From Anaerolineae bacterium (GTDB taxonomy: Bacteria; Chloroflexota; Anaerolineae; Aggregatilineales; Phototrophicaceae), in contig JAJDUC010000067.1 of the NCBI GenBank assembly GCA_022826865.1, positions 1-38,653 of the forward strand: a stretch of DNA of 38,653 nt, in the 5' to 3' direction. Under the pieces are notes generated by a model, which saw nothing but the letters and a program-made list of their open reading frames with translations, ran no database searches and was not told where the DNA came from. Positions 33,775 to 38,653 of the stretch are shown here, one piece after another. Position 1 is the first letter of the stretch. Every line of letters starts with the position of its first letter. The position numbers and the translations under genes are program-made.

Positions 33775-34665
33775 CTAGTGACCGACTTCCATGCCCAGGT
33801 CCACCAAGGGCAGCCGGGGATCCATATTTGTCATGAATTGCCGCATCCAGGCGCAATCGGGATCGTCGCTGTAAGCGAATTCTCGGGTGGAGCCGGCCAG
33901 AAAGTTGAGCGTGTAGGTCACGCTTCCCGGCGCGCTCGCCATCATATAATAACCGGCCGGCATGAGAATGATATCGTGTTGGCGCGCCATCATCGTGACA
34001 TCCGCGCTCTTGTCGGCGCTGTAAACCCGCTGCCAGGCGAAGCCGGTGGGCCGGTCGAATTTGTAGAAGCTGAATCGATTGAGTTGCGCTTCCAGCACTT
34101 TGCCCTTCGCGTCCGTCCTGTGCCTGTCATGCTTGTGCGGCGGAACGCTCGACCAGTTGCCGCCGGGCGTATACAACTCGTAAACCAGCAGACGGTCCGC
34201 CGGGAAACCGCTCCCGATTACGCGCGACATCTGTCGCGAGCAGTTTCCGCCGCCCAGCAGCTGCATTTCAACATCCTGCGGCTTGATCAAGCGGGCCGGG
34301 TTCTCTTTCTCCGTCGGCGCCCAGCAAGACGCGAATTCGAAGTTTTCGCTGAGGGACTCGATTTCGAATTCGGTGTGCGGGGGCAGATAAACGGCGTAAG
34401 GCATGCCGCTGAAGACGCTATCGCGCCGGCCGACCCCTTCAAAATCGCCTTTATTCGTCCGGATGTTGCAGCGCCCGCTCAAAATCACTGCGACATATTC
34501 AAAGGTGTCAATCGCGATCTCGAATGTTTTGCCCTCGCCCAGTCGCACCGCGGCAAAATTCATCGTATCCCAGCCGGCCCGCTTGGCATCCAGCGCGGCA
34601 AAGGCGCCCGCTCTGCCCGGGTCATCGGCGGGAATATGCAGGGATTGGGCCGTGAAGCTCGCCAT
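33775..34665 (-). CDS. iolB: 5-deoxy-glucuronate isomerase (IolB)
   Basis: This is a bicupin isomerase of 296 residues. The key family block is LLVYELYTPGGNWSSVPPHK, followed by HD, and contains cupin metal ligands. Further blocks are YVAVILSGRCNI in the first cupin and IILMPAGYYMM in the second. The known reaction of the family is 5-deoxy-glucuronate to 2-deoxy-5-keto-gluconate in myo-inositol breakdown. No other iol gene is in this window. GGGAG lies 6 bp before the ATG, and the gene follows the ABC ATPase by 17 bp on the same strand, so the two probably share a transcript. Function elsewhere than inositol use is possible. Confidence 0.83.
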   Translation of the reverse strand: MASFTAQSLHIPADDPGRAGAFAALDAKRAGWDTMNFAAVRLGEGKTFEIAIDTFEYVAVILSGRCNIRTNKGDFEGVGRRDSVFSGMPYAVYLPPHTEFEIESLSENFEFASCWAPTEKENPARLIKPQDVEMQLLGGGNCSRQMSRVIGSGFPADRLLVYELYTPGGNWSSVPPHKHDRHRTDAKGKVLEAQLNRFSFYKFDRPTGFAWQRVYSADKSADVTMMARQHDIILMPAGYYMMASAPGSVTYTLNFLAGSTREFAYSDDPDCAWMRQFMTNMDPRLPLVDLGMEVGH

Positions 34666-34682
34666 CTTCGTCTCCCATCAAT

Positions 34683-35684
34683 TCAGGTCACCAAGCCGCG
34701 TGTGACGCGCATGAACATGTGCTCCAGGTCCCGTTCTTCTTCATTGAAACCCAGCAGCAAAACATCGTCCGCGACGAGACGCCGGCTGAGTTCGCCGAGC
34801 TCCAGGTCATTGCCGGCAAAATCGACACGCACACGCGCGCGCCCATTCTTGGGGGTGATGATCTCGGCCGCTACGACCCGGTCCAAGTTATTGACCAGGC
34901 TCCTCACTCGCTCGGCCACAGCATGATCCAAAACTGTGATCACAATCTCGCGATGCGCCATCAATTGCAGCTTCAATTCGTCGATGCTGCCCTGCATGAT
35001 GAGCTCGCCTGCTTCGATAATGCCGATATGCGAACAGACATCTTCGACATCGGCGAGAATGTGCGAGGAAAAGAATATTGTTTTGCCCATTTTGGCCAAT
35101 TCGCCAAGCAGTTCGCGGATCTCCACCCGGGCGCGCGGGTCAAGGCCCGAAGCCGGCTCATCGAGGATCAACACCTGGGGATCGTGCGCCAGCGTCCGCG
35201 CCAGGGACAGGCGTTGCTTCATGCCGCGGCTGAGCTTGTCCACCATTTCCTCGCGTCGGTGGCTCAGGTCCACCAGCTCCAGCAGATCCCCCACCAGCGC
35301 TTTGCGCTGATTCTCCGGGATGTCGTAGCAGGCGGCAAAAAAGTCCAGATACTCCCAGACGCGCAGATCTTCATACACGCCAAATTCGTCCGGCATATAA
35401 CCGATGGCGCGGCGCACCGCGCGCCGATCTTCCAAAACTGAGTGCCCGGCGACCCAGGCTTCGCCAGCTGATGGCCGGGTCAAGGTCGTCAGAATGCGCA
35501 TCGTGGTCGTCTTGCCGGCGCCGTTCGGCCCAACGAAGCCGTAGATGGAGCCGGCCGGCACTTCCAGCGAGATGCCGCGCAGCGCTTCAAAATTGCCGAA
35601 GGACTTGTCCAGCTCTTCCGACTTGATGATCCATTCCATGCTCTCTTCCCCGCTTGCGCGGTCAGCTTCCGCCAAAATTGTCAT
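34683..35684 (-). CDS. ABC-2 type transporter ATP-binding protein
   Basis: This is a cytoplasmic ATPase of 333 residues: Walker A GPNGAGKTT, signature LSRGMKQRLSLA, Walker B LILDEPASGLDP, and a C-terminal extension of about 90 residues that occurs in export-type CcmA/GldA-like ATPases. The ATG at 35684 overlaps the stop of the upstream 836-residue protein (ATGA). The second ATG at 35639 begins MEWIIKSEELDKSF, is preceded by GGAAGAG and gives a more typical length (318). No ABC-2 permease is present on either side, so its membrane partner must be encoded elsewhere. Confidence 0.88.
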   Translation of the reverse strand: MTILAEADRASGEESMEWIIKSEELDKSFGNFEALRGISLEVPAGSIYGFVGPNGAGKTTTMRILTTLTRPSAGEAWVAGHSVLEDRRAVRRAIGYMPDEFGVYEDLRVWEYLDFFAACYDIPENQRKALVGDLLELVDLSHRREEMVDKLSRGMKQRLSLARTLAHDPQVLILDEPASGLDPRARVEIRELLGELAKMGKTIFFSSHILADVEDVCSHIGIIEAGELIMQGSIDELKLQLMAHREIVITVLDHAVAERVRSLVNNLDRVVAAEIITPKNGRARVRVDFAGNDLELGELSRRLVADDVLLLGFNEEERDLEHMFMRVTRGLVT

Positions 35685-38191
35685 GTGTAGCGACCTGTCT
35701 GATCAATTCTTATCTTGCGCACCCGCGCCGTCCCAACACCATCGTCATACTGCAAGCGCATCCGCAGGGCCTGCCCGGGTCCCAGAAAGCGCAGCGGGTT
35801 GACCAACTCAAGCACATCGCCTTCCCGGTAACTGAAGATTGTATATTCGCCGCGCTCCCAGTCATATAGGTCGATACTCAGCGACTGGGCATAACCGCCG
35901 CCACGATCGACCTCGACCTGCATAAAGTCCACCACATCCATCGCCAAGCCGGGCTGGGGATGGAAGATATACTCGGCGCCTTGCCCCTCGAATAGGCTAA
36001 AGCTGTCCGTCCCGTTGTCGGTCAAGCCCTGTCGGTCGATCGTCATCCAGGTGAAGTATTCCGATGGCAGCGTGGCTCGGCCGCGCGGCAATTCGGTTTC
36101 AACTTCCAACTCGATGATGTAAAGCGTCGTATCAATGGAGCTCCAGCCGGCGCCAGTGATTTCCAGGTCGCGCTCCCAGGCGTCGCTCCAGCCGACCAGG
36201 TATAATCCCGTGCCGCGCGCCGTCGACTCAAATTGATCAACCATGAAGCTGGCGAGGAAAGACTGCTCCCGCACCGCTTGTCGCTCGGCGATAGATTGCG
36301 CCCGCAAGAAGGCGCGCGTGCGCAAATAACGCGCGCCCTGCAAGTCTCTGATGGAGACATTGCGTCCGCTGCCGGTGAAGGGCGAAAGGCCCGCCGCCAC
36401 TGCCGAGACACTGAGTTCTTCCGGATTGGGCTGCGGGGGCTCGTCGCTGATATCCGTTTCCAACTCCTCCCGTCCCAACGTCAATATATCCCCGGGCGCG
36501 AAGTCTTCCTCGAGACGATAGGTCAGGCCTGTCCCCAGCAGCACCGCATCGCGCAGCGTCACGTCGCTGTCATTGCTGATGACGCCCTGAATGGCGCTGA
36601 GCATCCGGCCGCTTTCGAGGATATCAAATTCCCGCTTGAATGCGCCGCGTATCGCGGGCCGCTTTACCTGACCGCTGACGATGAAGTTGGCGAAAATGCC
36701 GCCATCAATAGTGAAGTCCTGCGCGCTGAATATCGACCCTTGCATGATTTCCGTGGCCGTTTGGATTGTATTGCTGGAGAATATGCTGCTCGGCGTCGTG
36801 GCGCCGGCTACCGCCAACGTGTAACCCTCGGGCGCTGCAAGGGAATAGGTGGCGCGCCGCGGCGACAGCAAGCCGACAAACTGATTCATCTGCGCCTCGT
36901 CGTTATCGGTGAAAGACTCCACCACCGTCAAGCGGCTGACGATGATCTCGGCGCCGCGCAAACTGAAACCAACCGTCCAGGCGACTCCTGTGAAAATGGC
37001 GATCACCAACGGGATGGTCAACCAGCCCCAACCGCTGCGCCGCAACTTCGAAAGCACGAGGTAATTGAGCGGTCCAATAAGTACGATATATGCGCCAAGA
37101 AAGAGGCAGAGCGTTTGCATTGGCGGCAAGAGGTCGACGCCGGGTAAATTGGCGACCGCCTCCGCGCCCCATTCCGGGCGTGTGAATCCCTCGCGCCAGA
37201 CCGGATGCGGCGCGCGCGTCGCCAGCAGTTTCAGCCACAGCTGGTTGAGCGACTCCCAACCGGCAAGCGGCTGCAAAGTCGGGTCCGCCGCCAGATAATC
37301 GACAAGCCCGGCGCCGATGTAGCGCCGCAGCAAAAGCGGCTGCCCGGCTTGCTCCACCAGGATGTCCGCGTCCGCTCGCGGGGCGCCGCTGGCGATGATC
37401 GTTCGTTCATTCAAGTCGCGGCGCCGGTCGCCCGCATATCGCGCCAGGGCAGTGAGGCCGTCGATCGCCTGGCTGTCTCCCAGTTCCAGCGGCAGCAGAT
37501 GGCTGAATGCGGCGGTCGCGCTGCCCGCCGTCGGTCCGCCGGCTATGATCAGGTGCCCGCCATCCTGGAGCCAATGGCGGATGGCGCTCCGCTGCCCGCT
37601 TGACATGCCTTCGCTGTTGATGCCGATGAGCATCATCATATCGAGCGATTCCAGAGCGGCGCCGTTTTCGGGAATGTCATTGATTCCCCAAATCGCTTGT
37701 TCCGCGCCATATCCGCCGATGTGGGCGCCCGACAAACTTGGCGGCGTTGTGTTGGGGCCGGTCACGACCGCATAAAGCTGATCCTGCGGGGCCAAATCAA
37801 TCAAGCCCGCTTCGCGCGAAGCCCGCACCGCGCCGCCCGCATCGATCAACTCGACACGAATCTTGTCAGGGAAGGAGCGCGCCCGAATGTTGAACTGCGC
37901 GGTTTTTTCGGAGCCGCTGGGCAATTCCACCGGCGTGCTGAAGGCATTGCCCACAACCGTGCCCGATGTCTCCGGGCGCACGACGAGCCGGCCCAGCAAT
38001 GATTCGCCGTTGTTCTTCAGCTGCACCTGAATCGGCGTCCAGTTGCCCGGCCGGAAGAACGAATCGAAGCCGACCTCAACCGTCATTTCGATGACATCAA
38101 CAAAATTGTCCTGCGCCGCAATCGGCAACCCGGACAGTCCGAACAGCAGAATGCCGATTGGCAGAAACAGGCGCGCAAGCGCAGGATACAT
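35681..38191 (-). CDS. Large membrane-anchored protein, unknown function
   Basis: I do not recognise a named family. The 836 residues start with a signal-like segment (about 5-26), then a beta-rich extracytoplasmic region including FRPGNWTPIQVQLKN. A Rossmann-like part follows at about 135-300, with MMLIGINSEGM and DGGHLIIAGGP reminiscent of glutamine-amidotransferase-like domains but without an evident catalytic Cys. Two membrane segments lie at about 358-380 and 389-411, then a long beta-rich C-terminal half. The ATGA overlap with an ABC ATPase suggests a partner in an export or surface-assembly complex. GAGG lies 7 bp before the ATG. Confidence 0.75.
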   Translation of the reverse strand: MYPALARLFLPIGILLFGLSGLPIAAQDNFVDVIEMTVEVGFDSFFRPGNWTPIQVQLKNNGESLLGRLVVRPETSGTVVGNAFSTPVELPSGSEKTAQFNIRARSFPDKIRVELIDAGGAVRASREAGLIDLAPQDQLYAVVTGPNTTPPSLSGAHIGGYGAEQAIWGINDIPENGAALESLDMMMLIGINSEGMSSGQRSAIRHWLQDGGHLIIAGGPTAGSATAAFSHLLPLELGDSQAIDGLTALARYAGDRRRDLNERTIIASGAPRADADILVEQAGQPLLLRRYIGAGLVDYLAADPTLQPLAGWESLNQLWLKLLATRAPHPVWREGFTRPEWGAEAVANLPGVDLLPPMQTLCLFLGAYIVLIGPLNYLVLSKLRRSGWGWLTIPLVIAIFTGVAWTVGFSLRGAEIIVSRLTVVESFTDNDEAQMNQFVGLLSPRRATYSLAAPEGYTLAVAGATTPSSIFSSNTIQTATEIMQGSIFSAQDFTIDGGIFANFIVSGQVKRPAIRGAFKREFDILESGRMLSAIQGVISNDSDVTLRDAVLLGTGLTYRLEEDFAPGDILTLGREELETDISDEPPQPNPEELSVSAVAAGLSPFTGSGRNVSIRDLQGARYLRTRAFLRAQSIAERQAVREQSFLASFMVDQFESTARGTGLYLVGWSDAWERDLEITGAGWSSIDTTLYIIELEVETELPRGRATLPSEYFTWMTIDRQGLTDNGTDSFSLFEGQGAEYIFHPQPGLAMDVVDFMQVEVDRGGGYAQSLSIDLYDWERGEYTIFSYREGDVLELVNPLRFLGPGQALRMRLQYDDGVGTARVRKIRIDQTGRYT

Positions 38192-38226
38192 GCGGAATCC
38201 TCTAGCTGCGGAATAAGCCGGCGCTT

Positions 38227-38232
38227 ATTGTA
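38227..38232 (-). promoter_or_regulatory. Weak -10 candidate for the minus-strand ABC/iolB operon
   Basis: TACAAT on the minus strand lies 35 bp before the start codon of the large membrane protein. I find no good -35, so this is only a candidate. Confidence 0.25.
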
Positions 38233-38357
38233 TCATGCCGCCGCCGCATGTCGGGAGTGCGATTGCGGCAGATGATGCGGCGCAGCCCAATTCAGACCAG
38301 GAAGCAGATTCCCGTTGCGGCCCGCCGGATCGCCAGACTTGCCCGGGTTCGTCAAGG

Positions 38358-38463
38358 TAGGGGCGTTTGTCGGTCAGTGTCTACGCGACCCGCTGAAACG
38401 CCCGCAATTTGCAGGCCATTTTCAACGGGCGTCTCACGAGACGCTCCTACATTTTCGCAATTT
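38358..38463 (-). repeat. Type-A hairpin repeat, copy A3, with a 22-nt insertion
   Basis: In minus orientation it has the A-type core ending TAGGGGCGTTT at 38358-38368. Its GGGCGTTT/AAACGCCC hairpin (38361-38403) is expanded by about 22 nt that themselves contain GGTC...GACC. The other hairpin, GGGCGTCTC/GAGACGCTC (38427-38446), has one changed base. The outer flank carries the same AAATTGCGAAAATG (minus strand, 38463-38450) as the contig start. Confidence 0.75.
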
Positions 38464-38504
38464 TCATGGCGAACGTCTCATTATGATTCTCATGATATTG
38501 TCCT

Positions 38505-38653
38505 GCTCGCGCAGCCAGGGCAATCGCATCAAATTTAAATTGCGCCGATAAATGACATTTTCCCCTCAAATTATGTAATCCGTAGGGGCGTTTCGCTGAA
38601 ACGCCCGCAATTTGCAGGCCATTTTCAACGGGCGTCTCACGAGACGCCCCTAC
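38505..38653 (-). repeat. Type-A double-hairpin repeat, copy A4 (contig end)
   Basis: The core at 38583-38652 has hairpins GGGCGTTTC/GAAACGCCC (38586-38606) and GGGCGTCTC/GAGACGCCC (38630-38649). The left flank from about 38505 matches the right flank of A1. Read on the minus strand it is nearly identical to positions 14-130. Positions 38192-38653 hold only repeats and intervening DNA in which I see no gene. Confidence 0.85.

Overview
The window looks like a complete metagenomic contig from a GC-rich, probably monoderm bacterium. My best guess is Chloroflexota (Anaerolineae or a relative), inferred from protein style and from abundant GGGCG...CGCCC hairpin repeats. No rRNA or marker gene is present to prove this. 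Both ends of the sequence are the same repeat in opposite orientation (117 bp with one mismatch), so assembly probably stopped at repeats.

Positions 1-16305 hold one co-directional block. A HAAT (branched-chain amino acid type) ABC importer (livJ, then livG, livF, livH, livM) is followed by eleven tightly packed catabolic genes: SDR, cytoplasmic beta-lactamase-fold serine hydrolase, GatC/AtzG-like small protein, amidase, LLM flavin oxidoreductase, PuuE-like deacetylase, second SDR, two M20 amidohydrolases, a glutamine-synthetase-family ligase and a FluG-type amidohydrolase. Gaps are 33 bp or less, or genes overlap. A good sigma-70-type promoter lies at 171-199, and a hairpin separates livJ from livG. 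I infer uptake and stepwise breakdown of an amide-rich nitrogen compound of unknown identity. The last two genes match the two halves of the eukaryotic FluG/NodGS fusion.

Positions 16378-19192 hold ftsH (minus) and an ECF-like sigma factor (plus). Positions 19200-22260 are an AT-rich island with two beta-class DNA methyltransferases and an HNH-motif protein, read as a Type II restriction-modification system. Positions 22276-28094 carry a cytochrome c/copper type II monooxygenase, an SDR, a histidine phosphatase, pfkB, a small DUF6958-like protein and a membrane-anchored phospholipase D-like protein.

Positions 28095-38653 alternate genes with repeats: two MITE-like elements with target-site duplications (one at the stop codon of the MBL-fold gene), hairpin repeats, an ABC-F ATPase, an MBL-fold hydrolase, a small ferredoxin-like-fold protein, a secreted three-LysM glycoside hydrolase, and a minus-strand operon of a large membrane protein, an ABC ATPase and an orphan iolB. 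I saw no tRNA, rRNA or CRISPR array.
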